A DNA stretch of 64,000 nt from JAJCYL01 sp040222875 (GCA_040222875.1 JAVKCG010000005.1:186001-250000), one strand, 5' to 3'; shown: positions 27,201 through 33,853, counted from the first letter of the stretch. Notes: generated from the sequence alone by a model not told the origin. Numbers and translations are program-made.

Positions 27201-29708
27201 AGTCAAGGTTTCACCAGCTTCCAATACCGCGGAACCGGTAATGGTAGGTAGCGAAGTATTTGCTATTTGGCTAACCACTGTTGGCTCTGAAGGTGGATTT
27301 AAGTCTATCGTAACGCTTGTAGTGGTTGGGCACAAACCACCATAAGAATAAGTTATAGTGTAGGTTCCAACTATTGAAGCAGACAGATCAATTGATCCGG
27401 TTGTAGGGTCGATTGTTACACTACTTGGAGCCTCGAAGCTACCGCCGCCAAGCCCAATCACAGTAGGTGTTGGATCTGTTCCCGTAGTGTAATAAACTGG
27501 TGAATCGTACTTAATTGTGGTATTTGATAAACAAATCTGTGTTACATCATTTTCACCTGAATCGGTGGGATCGTTATTACCATTGGGGTCAGGATCACTG
27601 CCTGAATCTGAGAAATCCTGATTGGTAAGTGTCCCATTAATCCCGTCATTAGGCCCTGTATCTGATGTAGATACGATTGCCTGGTTTTGATATGCCGGTG
27701 TTGATGCCATTGACATATCGACCCTAACAGTAAAACGAATGGTAACTGATGCTCCTATTGCTAATTCTGTATTGGCCCCATTTGCAGATGTTTGTAGCAT
27801 GGCCAAATCCGAAGTGCCATCGTACAAACTGCTTACCCCCCCTGTAACAAAGCTACCGCTTTGAATTACCGGGGCTACTTGAACAGATGCCGTTGCCCCT
27901 GAAGGTAAGCCGTCTGTAATATCATCTATGATTTGAAGGTTTGGAGAAGAGTTGTCTGAACTATAGTTGGTTACTACTAAATCGTAAACTACGTCAAATA
28001 TCGAACCTGATACATTTGTAGTACTTACCACATCTTTTGCTATCCCAACATCACCGGGGCATAAAGCAATTTCCAACTGAAATGATTGAACTGATGGTTG
28101 GCATCCAGATAATACACCAGCTGCTGTGTACTCACCTGGGCTTTCTACATTGATGGTTGCATTGGTTTCACCCGGGAGTACGATGCCATCACGATACCAC
28201 TGATAGCTATCAAATCCAGCGGCCGTTAACTCTACCGGCAGGTTATCAGGTATACATACTGCCGCATTGTATCCTACAGGGCTCTCGACAACCGGGGCAA
28301 GGGTAAATCCAGAAAAGAACCCGGCTGCCCCAACATTGTTACTTTCTACGGCCAAGGCCACTCTTAATGGCCGGGGGCTTACCACCCTTATATCTCCTGT
28401 ATAGCCGCTCTCTTTAAATGTTACATAATTGCTATTGCCTTGAACCGTACTATAATTAGCCGTAATGTCTGTTTCAGTTCCAAAATTAGTTCCATGAAAT
28501 ATCTTTACTTCCTCGCCTGCTTCGGCAATTATCTGGATTGTAGCATTACCAAGTTGATCGATTTCTGAAATATCAACATTAGTGCCACCCAGACAAACAA
28601 TTGGAGGAATAAAATTGAGACCCAATTGTCGCTCATTGGAACTAATGGCCCCATTCAAGCCCTGATAAACATAAACAGGTTGATTGCTACTGAGGTGCAT
28701 ATTTTCATTCGCAGTGTAATCTGATGCAACCAGCCTGTAGTAATCTCCAGCATCCAATGGTGTTGAATTGACTGGGTCAGTATCCCCATTAAGGAAAATA
28801 TTTGTACCATCCACCGCTGCAACTACAATAACATTCTCACTGGCAGTGCCTTGGCCTTTTACCAGAATGTACTCAAAACCAGTTTCTTCAAGCGATGCAA
28901 TTTGATCAATACCGATATCCCTTCCTTGCTGATTACCATCAGATGGAGAGCCGCCTAACCACGAACCTGAATTCACAACAATGTTTTTATCAGACGAAAT
29001 TCTTGTACCATGAACATCGTTCAAATTGGCCGCGGCTACATTTGCAAAAGCTGCCAATACATACGATTCACCTTGATCAAGATCAACAGTAATTGTACCT
29101 CCACCTTCGCTTACATTTTGGAAATCAACTGCTCCAAAATCACTCACATTCACTGTTGTATTATCTTCAGTGGCCATAAAACTGATGATGTGTGCCTTGC
29201 GGACATCAACACTACCAGGATTGCCAGTAACATTCCATATATGACCAGAGCGAAATTCAGTCCCAAAACCTGCGGTGCCTTTTGATGTAAGAGAGGCCGC
29301 CTGGGCGCCTTCGTCAACCCTAATACTGGCGAAAAAGGCCTTGTTTGCAGTCAGTATCAAACCTTCGTCTGTTTGGACTGTCGACAGGTTAGACTGATTA
29401 ACTAAAAAGGGTGTTCCTTCTCCTTTGGAAGCACCAGTTGCGTCACTTAGTGCCAACCTACGAGGGTTATTTCTGTCTATGGTAATTCCGGTATAAAGTG
29501 AATTACCGGCTCCATCTGTTATCGTTACTTCAAAAGGATCGGACTGTGGTGTGCTTAATAGAAGATAAATATCTTCACCATTACCAGTGGCCACATCCTC
29601 TCGGCCATACATTGGCGGGATGTAATGAACGTTGTCCAGCTGGGCAGAGGCTAAAAATGGGCTTATTGTTAGCAGTAAAAAGGTTAATCTCAGAAAAAGC
29701 TTCTTCAT
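18276..29708 (-). CDS. Giant 3810-residue repeat adhesin with type B T9SS sorting domain (SprB-like)
   Basis: A signal peptide (1-22) leads into an IgGFc-binding-like N-terminal region (about 25-470). An Ig-like segment, a DUF11-like segment (about 550-740) and several bacterial Ig-like domains (about 800-1190) follow. Then come three tandem arrays: seven Cys-containing repeats (about 1191-1817), thirteen cadherin-like repeats (about 1818-3049) and a very acidic thrombospondin type 3-like calcium-binding array (about 3050-3711). The last 100 residues are a gliding-motility-associated type B sorting domain, with TGFSPDGDGINDFW, YNRWGNLIFD and LPDGTYFYV. Such proteins are exported by the type IX system and shown on the cell surface, often as adhesins; SprB of gliding bacteria is the best known. 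PorP/SprF and PorE-like genes lie directly downstream. The ligand cannot be inferred. Confidence 0.92.
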   Translation of the reverse strand: MKKLFLRLTFLLLTISPFLASAQLDNVHYIPPMYGREDVATGNGEDIYLLLSTPQSDPFEVTITDGAGNSLYTGITIDRNNPRRLALSDATGASKGEGTPFLVNQSNLSTVQTDEGLILTANKAFFASIRVDEGAQAASLTSKGTAGFGTEFRSGHIWNVTGNPGSVDVRKAHIISFMATEDNTTVNVSDFGAVDFQNVSEGGGTITVDLDQGESYVLAAFANVAAANLNDVHGTRISSDKNIVVNSGSWLGGSPSDGNQQGRDIGIDQIASLEETGFEYILVKGQGTASENVIVVAAVDGTNIFLNGDTDPVNSTPLDAGDYYRLVASDYTANENMHLSSNQPVYVYQGLNGAISSNERQLGLNFIPPIVCLGGTNVDISEIDQLGNATIQIIAEAGEEVKIFHGTNFGTETDITANYSTVQGNSNYVTFKESGYTGDIRVVSPRPLRVALAVESNNVGAAGFFSGFTLAPVVESPVGYNAAVCIPDNLPVELTAAGFDSYQWYRDGIVLPGETNATINVESPGEYTAAGVLSGCQPSVQSFQLEIALCPGDVGIAKDVVSTTNVSGSIFDVVYDLVVTNYSSDNSSPNLQIIDDITDGLPSGATASVQVAPVIQSGSFVTGGVSSLYDGTSDLAMLQTSANGANTELAIGASVTIRFTVRVDMSMASTPAYQNQAIVSTSDTGPNDGINGTLTNQDFSDSGSDPDPNGNNDPTDSGENDVTQICLSNTTIKYDSPVYYTTGTDPTPTVIGLGGGSFEAPSSVTIDPTTGSIDLSASIVGTYTITYSYGGLCPTTTSVTIDLNPPSEPTVVSQIANTSLPTITGSAVLEAGETLTVSVDGETYTLGDGNLSISGTTWTLNIPTGNEITDGTYSVLAVIDDGMGGMTADLTANELVVDTDPPTVVIQNAPAIVSNTNTYVVTLQFSESIIGLDISDINTTNGTGANLVAIDGDTYTLEITPNGAGNIEISVPGSVVVDDAGNGNTLATPVTTIFDNTPPVAPTVTSLTTYEQSPTIMGTAEAGSSVTVVVGTATFEVTANSSGMWSVNTGDTPDMGTFTPTLDTPMEVQVTSTDAAGNSTVDTSNNELLIQTRPTITLGANPEICQGSTPANLTYSATTKSPDRYSIDFDDAANTAGFVDITDAVLPSSPIQIVVPGGATPAIYNASISVKLNADNSESTPQDITVTVKAVPTISVTSTTNPTSCSGNGSIELGFTNVPDGTYTITYATGSFTGVTISSNSATIVAPAGNYNDLEITINGCTSTNDPDAALTDPVAPTIAHSSSNNPTNCEGSNGSIVLSGLAASTTYTIDYSDDGSASSATAMSNGSGLLTLGGLNAGSYTNISVTGSNCTTNNLAGPFTLTDPTPVTIATGTITDPSTCPGTNGSIQLTGLANSTTYTVDYNYNGTPVNTSIMSDGSGNLLIGTLDDGNYTDISVTANNCDSNTITGPVVLDDPGSPSITFDSKNDPSTCLATDGDIQISGLGNMVTYDINYDFNGTAVGTRSIQSNGSGVLLIDMLSAGSYTNITATLAGCVSNPIANVVLNPPNINFGTNTGPTTCSGSEGIIELVGLDFNQSYTVDYTDDGTPTSASIMSNGSGSLFITGLDAGTYTNISVTLGLCTSNVLGSATLTDPAVPTMSQGTVTDPTSCLGSEGSIQLTGLDASTLYTVNYNDDGNPVSVNLASNGDGNLVISDLNAGTYTNINVTASNNCTSASIASIVLNDPTAPTIAQGTVTNESTCGDMDGSIQITGLANSTTYTLNYTDDGNAVSTSITSDGSGNALIDNLDAGAYTNISLTASNCTTNAITGPINITCDVESTYTIEAAQNIDTYADNDVLGNVTDPDGGGVTNAVLANSTTLPPGVALNSTTGQITVSDASLLVANTYMFDVTTTDGNGGTTTQTVTIVIDPDTESVYALDATQNVDSYVDNEQIASVTDAEGDITSAVISSGTLPPGTTLNATTGQITVSDADALVAGTTMVDITTTDETGGLTTQTVTIVIDPDSESTYTVSAAQNIETYSNGQSLATVADTDGTGVTSATLANGSTLPSGMTLNASTGEITVSDANDLVAGTYDFDITTTDSDGGVSTQTVTIVIDPDNEADYTVTPSMNIDTYSDNDVLASVTDDDGNITNAVLANGTMLPMGVALDPTTGEVTVTDASQLAAGTYTFDVTTTDSTGGTTTTTISFTIFPDAESVYSVQAAQNVDSYVNNETLATVTDSNGIGVADAVLANGTSLPAGVQLDPVTGEVFVSDAAQLVANTYMFDVTTTDSQGGTTTQTVTIVINPDSEATYTVEAAQNIDTYVDNEVLASVADTDGTGVTSAVLANSTTLPAGMALNATTGQVTVSDASLLTAGSHSFDITTTDSTGGVTTQTVTIVINADNEATYTVEAAQNIDTYVDNEVLTSVADTDGTGVTSAVLANSTTLPPGMALNASTGQVTVSDASLLTAGSHSFDVTTTDSTGGVTTQTVTIVINADNEATYTVEAAQNIDTYVDNEVLASVADTDGSGVTSAVLANSTTLPAGMALNASTGQVTVSNASLLTAGSHSFDVTTTDSTGGVTTQTVTIVINPDNEATYTVEAAQNIDTYVDNEVLATITDSDGTGVTSAVLANSTTLPAGVALNASTGEITVSDASQLTPGSHTFDVTTTDSTGGITTQTVTIVIDPDNEAVYSVNAPLPTDSYSDGETVASVSDADGAITSATVTNGTLPPGTVIDPVTGLITVDDETALVAGVYNFEVTTIDADGGETVHSLTVEFTAPGTDIEAIYDVEAAQPVDSYSDGNTLATVSDADGAITNAVLASGTLPPGTSLDPVTGEITVTDASALVDGSYTFDITTTDVNGETTTQTVTIDLNPAGSDIEAVYTSNDPRATDTYSNGESVATVTDGDGAITNAVVSSGSLPAGMVIDPVTGEITVADATQLVQGSYTFDVTTTDVNGETTVNTITIDLLAPGTDTEAIYSINDPITIDNHTNGTSLGTVSDIDGALTSAVVTAGSLPPGVSIDPVTGEFTTSDVTQLAPGSYTFDVTTTDADGGMTVHSVTLVILPIAGDDDDNDGITNSDEDIDNDGNPHNDDTDGDGIPNFMDTDDDGDGIPTEDEDINNDDDPTNDDTDGDNIPNYLDTDDDGDGVPTEEEDINNDNDPTNDDTDGDNIPNYLDTDDDGDGVPTADEDINNDDDPSNDDTDGDNIPNYLDTDDDGDGVPTADEDVNNDDDPTNDDTDGDNIPNYLDPDDDGDGVPTADEDVNNDDDPSNDDTDGDDIPNYLDTDDDGDGVPTTDEDVNNDDDLTNDDTDEDDIPNYLDPDDDGDGVNTADEDINNDNDPTNDDTDGDDIPDYLDPDDDGDGVPSVDEDINNDGDPTNDDSDGDDIPNYLDTDDDNDGIPTVDEDANGDGDPTNDDCDGDDVPNYLDINPCPGVDTDGDGVDDIDEDLDGDGDPTNDDTDGDGIPNHLDTDDDGDGIPTSEEDVNNDGDPSNDDCDNNGTPDYLDANPCPVNNDTDGDGVSDEDEDLDGDGDPTNDDSDGDGIPNFEDTDDDGDGIPTSEEDDNNDGDPTNDDCDNDGTPNYLDTDVCLADSDGDGIPDAVEDTDGDGDPTNDDADGDGIPNFEDTDSDGDGIPDAEEAGDDPANPVDTDNDGSPDYIDEDSDEDGIDDGEEAGDDPSNPVDTDFDGIPNYIDDDSDDDGKTDTDEGTDDCDGDGLANYIDANEEDCEDLMIPTGFSPDGDGINDFWMIPGIENFPNNTVKIYNRWGNLIFDTKGYDNQSNVWDSRSNGSLTIGTENLPDGTYFYVINLGEDGEKIRSGYVTIHRR
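18577..20562 (-). repeat. Thrombospondin type 3-like array, 36-residue (108-bp) units
   Basis: Within the adhesin gene, about nine regular units of 36 codons follow the plan DTDGD.IPNYLDTDDDGDG then VPT.DED.NND.DP.ND. The 108-bp period is exact where checked (the same 12-mer starts at 20041, 20149, 20257 and 20365). The later part is less regular, with inserted cysteine-bearing variants (DINPCPG, DANPCPV, DTDVC). The Asp spacing is that of calcium-binding loops. The extreme acidity suggests an extended, calcium-stiffened stalk next to the sorting domain. Confidence 0.9.
20563..24256 (-). repeat. Thirteen cadherin-like repeats, about 95 residues each
   Basis: Each unit starts with E(A/S).Y.V.AAQN.DTY, has a GVTSAVLANSTTLPPG-type middle and ends T.TDSTGG.TTQTVTIVI. 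Units 6-9 (about 21716-23000) are near-identical in DNA, and the same block recurs at 21716, 22001, 22286, 22571 and 22856, exactly 285 bp apart. Outer units are more diverged, so the array probably expanded in its centre. The form resembles putative-Ig/cadherin-like surface repeats. Confidence 0.9.
24257..26137 (-). repeat. Seven cysteine-paired beta repeats, about 85-90 residues each
   Basis: Units begin with a (N/D)P(T/S)(S/T)C.G..GSI.L.GL element, continue with TYT..Y.DDG and SNGSG and end (A/D)G.YTNI.VT...C. Each has two conserved cysteines that could form one disulfide. They resemble the beta-sandwich repeats of Bacteroidota surface proteins, though not the short classic SprB repeat. 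Divergence between units is higher than in the cadherin-like array. Confidence 0.82.
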
Positions 29709-29765
29709 GTTATATTTTGATCTTTCGCCGTTATGTTATTACCGACTATGGTATTTATTCAAGAC

Positions 29766-29773
29766 CAAAACTA
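29766..29773 (-). promoter_or_regulatory. Candidate -7 promoter element of the adhesin gene
   Basis: On the minus strand this reads TAGTTTTG, an exact match to TAnnTTTG, ending 57 nt before the ATG. A TTTG element at the expected 19-nt spacing is not seen, so the promoter may need an activator. Confidence 0.35.
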
Positions 29774-29863
29774 CTTTTCAAAAAGTGCCGATTTGGGGAT
29801 TTTCGGTGAGTGCAAAGAATTACCCGATAAATGAATATATAACCGTATCAATAAATTCTAATT

Positions 29864-29881
29864 AGGTATGCATGCATACCT
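29864..29881. promoter_or_regulatory. Perfect 18-nt palindrome, possible operator of the adhesin gene
   Basis: AGGTATGCATGCATACCT is identical to its reverse complement over all 18 bases. It lies about 90 nt upstream of the candidate -7 element, a usual place for an activator site. With no loop it suits a dimeric DNA-binding protein better than an RNA hairpin. Confidence 0.4.
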
Positions 29882-30041
29882 TTTGCCAAAAATAATTCAG
29901 CTTATCCAATCCAGCTAATGTTTCAGAAAATAGTTTAGAATTAACTTAGGTGCAAACGATTGAAATGATAGATAAAGGCTATTTATACTATCAATTCGCC
30001 CTTTTCGCAGAATTTAATTTGTTAGAGCAAGCTAATAATCA

Positions 30042-31259
30042 CTAAAAAAGAGACTGTTTAAAAAACAATTCGGCTACAATAAATGAGATTACCGAGATTA
30101 CAAAGCCGTACATAAATACAGTATAGGACAGCCTGAGGTAGCGGTATTTTTGCCCCAGTACATTGCCCAAAAAATAGATGTCTTTGATCATGCTATTGTA
30201 TAGGTATTCGCCATCCTTAATCAGTTCATTCATAGCCCAGGTGTATTCAGCAAGATCCATGCTGTGGAAGTTCCCGAAAAAGAGCAGATTGGTCTTTTTA
30301 CTATTGATATCATCCCTGGTGAATTTGCCTTTTGATACATTAGGCCGGGTGGCTAATATGGCCAATACTATTGTGACCAGACAGGCCAGCGTCAAGATAA
30401 TAGTAGGAATAACCATGTGTGGATATTCCTCAAGTTTTCTGAAAAGAACAGTAACTAAAATTGATAGGATTATTGAATTCACCGAAATCATAATGTTGGC
30501 CTTGTTGTCAGCCATTGCGCTCAATTCAAGGTGATTTTTTGAGGTGATCCTGAACATCGTTTCTTTGCCCCTCACTGGGCTCAGTTCCTTTATTTCTTTA
30601 TTTTTTGCTTCAAGCTTTGCTATTTGCTTTTCTAGCTTTTTTATTTCTTTTGAATCTTTATTCATGGTCAGTTTTTCTTCAATTTTTTCCAGGTTGGATT
30701 TAATCCCCTCAGAAAAGTTGCTCCTGGCGTAATCAGTGAAATATTGATGATTTTCCAGAAACCCCTGGTTAGTTCTAAGCCATTGTTTCTCACTCATCCT
30801 TTCCCCACTCACATTCTCCCACTCCTCTTTTAGCAAGGCCGCTTTGGTAAAGTATTCAATTGTAGAAAGGTGATATAAATCAGCATCGCAAATCACTTCT
30901 TCAAGCTTATTAGTGGGCTTTTGGGGCATTTTGGTGGCGTTAATACAACCCTCGACCATCTCAATTTTACCTGAAGGATAATCATGTTCCCCTAAAAATT
31001 CCTTTGCAATTTTTACACTATGCGCTTCATGGTTTTCGCACCCGACACTATGGCCGAGGTCATGAAACCAACCCGCTAGTTGAACAATTTCAAGCTCTTC
31101 GGCAGTCAGATTTTCGTTGGCCCCTATAACCGATATGGCCCCAACAACGTCATAGGTATGTTCCAGATTATGGTAGGTCAGCTTCTCAGGCATTTTGTGT
31201 GTCAAAACCTCTTCGGCAAACTGCTTGGCTTCTACTATTATTTCTCGTTCTTTTCCCAT
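30042..31259 (-). CDS. HD-domain phosphohydrolase fused to a Pycsar-effector-type membrane domain (PycTM)
   Basis: This 405-residue protein has two parts. The N-terminal HD domain (about 8-150) keeps the metal ligands H30/H34, HD at 66-67 and D125/D127, as in nucleotide phosphohydrolases. After a charged coiled coil (about 185-228) comes a membrane domain (about 240-405) with SAMADNKANIMISVNS (247-262), two helices (256-273, 282-303) and a last helix near 380-400. That signature is the one used for Pycsar effectors (DUF5706/PycTM), which depolarise the membrane when they sense cCMP or cUMP. No uridylate or cytidylate cyclase gene is adjacent, so this is either an orphan effector or a nucleotide-signalling housekeeping protein. 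It stands alone between two divergent or unlinked units. Confidence 0.85.
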   Translation of the reverse strand: MGKEREIIVEAKQFAEEVLTHKMPEKLTYHNLEHTYDVVGAISVIGANENLTAEELEIVQLAGWFHDLGHSVGCENHEAHSVKIAKEFLGEHDYPSGKIEMVEGCINATKMPQKPTNKLEEVICDADLYHLSTIEYFTKAALLKEEWENVSGERMSEKQWLRTNQGFLENHQYFTDYARSNFSEGIKSNLEKIEEKLTMNKDSKEIKKLEKQIAKLEAKNKEIKELSPVRGKETMFRITSKNHLELSAMADNKANIMISVNSIILSILVTVLFRKLEEYPHMVIPTIILTLACLVTIVLAILATRPNVSKGKFTRDDINSKKTNLLFFGNFHSMDLAEYTWAMNELIKDGEYLYNSMIKDIYFLGNVLGQKYRYLRLSYTVFMYGFVISVISFIVAELFFKQSLF

Positions 31260-31367
31260 TAAAACCCTTTACTGCAAAGTGAAATTAGTAAATTAAAATT
31301 CATTTAGTATCTAGCGGAATATCAATCATTTGATCTAACAAACAACGTTATAACGACCACGTTCAGA

Positions 31368-32291
31368 ATGCATTTAAAGTTGGTTCAGATTTTAATCTTA
31401 TTTACCCTCCAACTGCCCATTTGGATTTCTGGGTGTGTGCCCCGGGGTAATACGTCTGCCGCAGACAGCCTGTACCTTGTTGCCAGAGGTGCGAAACCAA
31501 TGTACAACCTTCATCAACCCGACAAGAAATACTTTCTACCTTATGTGTTGGAAGAAATCTCGGGGTTGTCTTATTACAAGAATGATATCGTTGCTTGTAT
31601 TCAGGATGAAAGCGGGAAAATTTACTTCTATAATCTTGCTAATGAGGAGATGGTACATACCTCCACTTTTGAATATGGTGGTGACTATGAGGGAATTGAG
31701 ATTGTAAACGATAAAGTGTTCATTGTAAAAAGTGATGGCGACCTGTTCGTTACACCACTGGATTTTAGGACGGAAAAAAGACAGGCGGAAAGAATTAAGA
31801 CGAAGTTTAAATCCAAAAATGACATTGAAGGGTTGGGGTTTGACCCAAAACTTAATGCGCTACTACTTGTTACTAAAGATGATGCAGGTATTGATGATGA
31901 GAAAGATAGAGATTCTAAAGGTGTCTATGCTTTTTACTTAGATAAGATGAAACTTGATAAGGATGCCCTGTTTATAATCACAAGAAAAGAAAGGGAAGAG
32001 TTTTTCAAAAGTAATAACCCTGAAAATAGGTACGATGACAAAAGGCTGTTGTTTAAACCCTCTGGTATCGCTGTTCACCCCATTGATGGCGACTATTATG
32101 TTCTTGCCTCGGTTGGCAAGCTCCTGATGGTTTTGTCACCTGATGGAAGCATTAAAGCATCGCATCCGATAAAACCAGGTATTTTAGGTCAACCAGAAGG
32201 TATTTGTTTTGCCCCTGACGGTACCATGTACATTGCAAGCGAAGGTGATGGCGATCGCGGCTACATCTTAAAATATTCGATGAAAGAATGA
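31368..32291 (+). CDS. SdiA-regulated/YjiK-like beta-propeller lipoprotein
   Basis: This 307-residue protein has a lipoprotein signal (lipobox ending ISGC at about residue 22). A six-bladed-propeller-like body follows, with EISGLSYYKND, GDYEGIEIVND, NDIEGLGFD, PSGIAVHP and QPEGICFAPDGTMYIASEG elements, typical of the SdiA-regulated family. These proteins are periplasmic or surface-exposed; their ligand and activity are not well defined. The stop overlaps the start of the metallophosphoesterase gene by 4 nt, so the two are translated together. No promoter with the phylum consensus was found upstream. Confidence 0.85.
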   Translation: MHLKLVQILILFTLQLPIWISGCVPRGNTSAADSLYLVARGAKPMYNLHQPDKKYFLPYVLEEISGLSYYKNDIVACIQDESGKIYFYNLANEEMVHTSTFEYGGDYEGIEIVNDKVFIVKSDGDLFVTPLDFRTEKRQAERIKTKFKSKNDIEGLGFDPKLNALLLVTKDDAGIDDEKDRDSKGVYAFYLDKMKLDKDALFIITRKEREEFFKSNNPENRYDDKRLLFKPSGIAVHPIDGDYYVLASVGKLLMVLSPDGSIKASHPIKPGILGQPEGICFAPDGTMYIASEGDGDRGYILKYSMKE

Positions 32292-33388
32292 GATTGACTT
32301 TATGTTTATTGCTGCTGGGTTTATGTTTTTCCGTTAATGCCCAACAGCCAGCAAAATCTTCACTTGAATACTCTGTATTTTTAATCGGGGATGCTGGTGA
32401 ATACAAAAAAAACAGGGATAAAGTATTAAGCGTTGCTGCTGCCCAACTACGGGATGCAGGTGAACATTCGGCTGTGATTTTTCTGGGGGATAATATTTAC
32501 AAAAAAGGTTTACCCTCAGAAACCCACCCTGAGCGAAACTATATGGAGGGGAAGCTGACCCCTCAATTAGATGTGATCAAAAATGCCTCCGGACGTGGGT
32601 TTATTGTGCCCGGAAACCATGACTGGGATGCCGCCAAAGAAAAAGGGCTTGAAGCGGTCAACCGCCAGGAAGCCTTTACAAAAGAATATGTTGGCTCTGT
32701 TGATGCTTTCTATCCTAAAAATGGCTGCCCCGGACCAGTTAAGTTCATCCTTTCTGATCAAGTAATTTTAGCTTTAATAGACTCCCAATGGCCGTTACAC
32801 AAATTTGAAAAGACCACAACTGGCTGCGAAAATAGAACCTGGGAGCATTCTCTGAACGCCTTGAAGGAAATAGCGACCGCTAATCGAGACAAAACACTCA
32901 TAGTGGCCGCCCACCACCCTATTTACACTTATGGCAGCCATGCAGGCATTCTCCCTTTAACCGCCCATATTTTCCCGTTAGCTGAAATCAGTCCCGTTTT
33001 TTATTTGCTGCCCCTGCCAATTTTAGGCTCTATATATCCGATTATGCGCAAGGCCAATGGCAATGTGCAAGATGTAACCGGGAAGAAAAATAAGGCTGTT
33101 ATGAACCCGCTGAGGGAGGTACTGGAAAACCATCCAAATGCAATTCACGTTGCAGGCCATGAGCATGCCCTGGAACACATTGTTTCTAATAATGTAAACT
33201 ACATTGTTAGTGGCTCCGGCTCAAAAACCGAATTTGTAAAGGAGAAGAAGCTGGCAAAGTATGCCAAAGCTGAAAATGGCTTTAGCCGCATCAACTTTTA
33301 TGCTGATGGGGAGACCTGGCTTGAATTCTGGATTTTTAACAAACAAAATCCTGAGGGACTTTTGGATTATGAGGTAAAACTCAAGTGA
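32288..33388 (+). CDS. Secreted calcineurin-like metallophosphoesterase
   Basis: This 366-residue protein has a signal peptide (about 1-18, ending VNAQ). The metallophosphoesterase motifs appear in order: GDAGE (about 34), LGDNIY (about 66), GNHDWD (about 108), AHHPIYTYG (about 206) and AGHEHALEH (about 285). These bind the two catalytic metals. The enzyme should hydrolyse phosphoesters in the periplasm; the substrate is not evident. It is the second gene of a pair with the propeller lipoprotein (ATGA overlap). The downstream intergenic stretch is T-rich. Confidence 0.9.
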   Translation: MRLTLCLLLLGLCFSVNAQQPAKSSLEYSVFLIGDAGEYKKNRDKVLSVAAAQLRDAGEHSAVIFLGDNIYKKGLPSETHPERNYMEGKLTPQLDVIKNASGRGFIVPGNHDWDAAKEKGLEAVNRQEAFTKEYVGSVDAFYPKNGCPGPVKFILSDQVILALIDSQWPLHKFEKTTTGCENRTWEHSLNALKEIATANRDKTLIVAAHHPIYTYGSHAGILPLTAHIFPLAEISPVFYLLPLPILGSIYPIMRKANGNVQDVTGKKNKAVMNPLREVLENHPNAIHVAGHEHALEHIVSNNVNYIVSGSGSKTEFVKEKKLAKYAKAENGFSRINFYADGETWLEFWIFNKQNPEGLLDYEVKLK

Positions 33389-33443
33389 TTGTATCCATTT
33401 ATCTTTGGTCTTTTGTCTTTGATCTTTCATCTTTTATCTGACA

Positions 33444-33761
33444 ATGATTGACTACACCATCACCGGAATGGTAATATTTTTAGTAGGCTTTGTGCTCACT
33501 TTCTTTCCCCCTGAAAAGAAAATGAACAAGTACGGATACAATACTAAGGCTGCAAGGCACTCAAAAGAGCATTGGGTGCTGGCACAAAAATTGGCTGGGC
33601 GGTATTTTTTGGTGGTTGGAATTTTATCAATTGCTAGTGGTGTGGCACTTTTCCATCAAACACCAAACGGAACTAGTCGGTTAATTTCGATTTTAATTTC
33701 AGTTAGCTTGTTGTTGGTAGCTGTTTATTTGGTTGAGCGGAGGTTGAAAGAAAAAGTTTGA
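33444..33761 (+). CDS. SdpI-like small membrane protein
   Basis: This 105-residue protein has three predicted membrane helices (about 5-22, 50-68, 78-97). Between the first two lies the conserved SdpI-family stretch NKYGYNTKAARHSKEHW with a following QKLAGRY. In Bacillus, SdpI gives immunity to the SdpC toxin, but most family members are of unknown function. No toxin gene is adjacent. It follows the phosphoesterase gene by 55 nt on the same strand and could be in that transcript. Confidence 0.8.
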   Translation: MIDYTITGMVIFLVGFVLTFFPPEKKMNKYGYNTKAARHSKEHWVLAQKLAGRYFLVVGILSIASGVALFHQTPNGTSRLISILISVSLLLVAVYLVERRLKEKV

Positions 33762-33853
33762 ATCGGCCGCGTTTTTAAAGAAAATTAGATCTTTTTAGTT
33801 GGTTTGAATGCTGATCAGCTTGCAAATGCCGTCCTTTTATTGACAAAATCTCA

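Larger units (their letters stand above)
29709..30041. other. 333-nt intergenic region upstream of the adhesin
   Basis: No gene is supported here. The region is AT-rich and holds the adhesin promoter candidate (29766-29773), an 18-nt perfect palindrome (29864-29881) and a weak 10-bp hairpin with one bulge (29967-29992) near the end of the HD/PycTM gene. There is no U-tract, so the hairpin is not a convincing terminator. Confidence 0.6.

Noticed and set aside
29498..29865. Open frames on the plus strand over the adhesin start and promoter region
   Set aside because: They cross the adhesin signal peptide in antisense and lack any start context or protein-like composition.
29967..29992. Terminator for the HD/PycTM gene
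   Set aside because: The hairpin is AT-rich with a bulge and no T-run follows on the minus strand.
30042..31259. A complete Pycsar anti-phage system
   Set aside because: Only the effector-type membrane domain is present; no cyclase gene is adjacent, so a full system is not claimed.
33221..33430. 69-codon frame on the minus strand after the phosphoesterase
   Set aside because: It reads through the phosphoesterase in antisense and its start is only the simple T-rich repeat.
33444..33761. Toxin immunity role for the SdpI-like protein
   Set aside because: No SdpC-type toxin or SdpAB genes are nearby; family members often have other, unknown roles.
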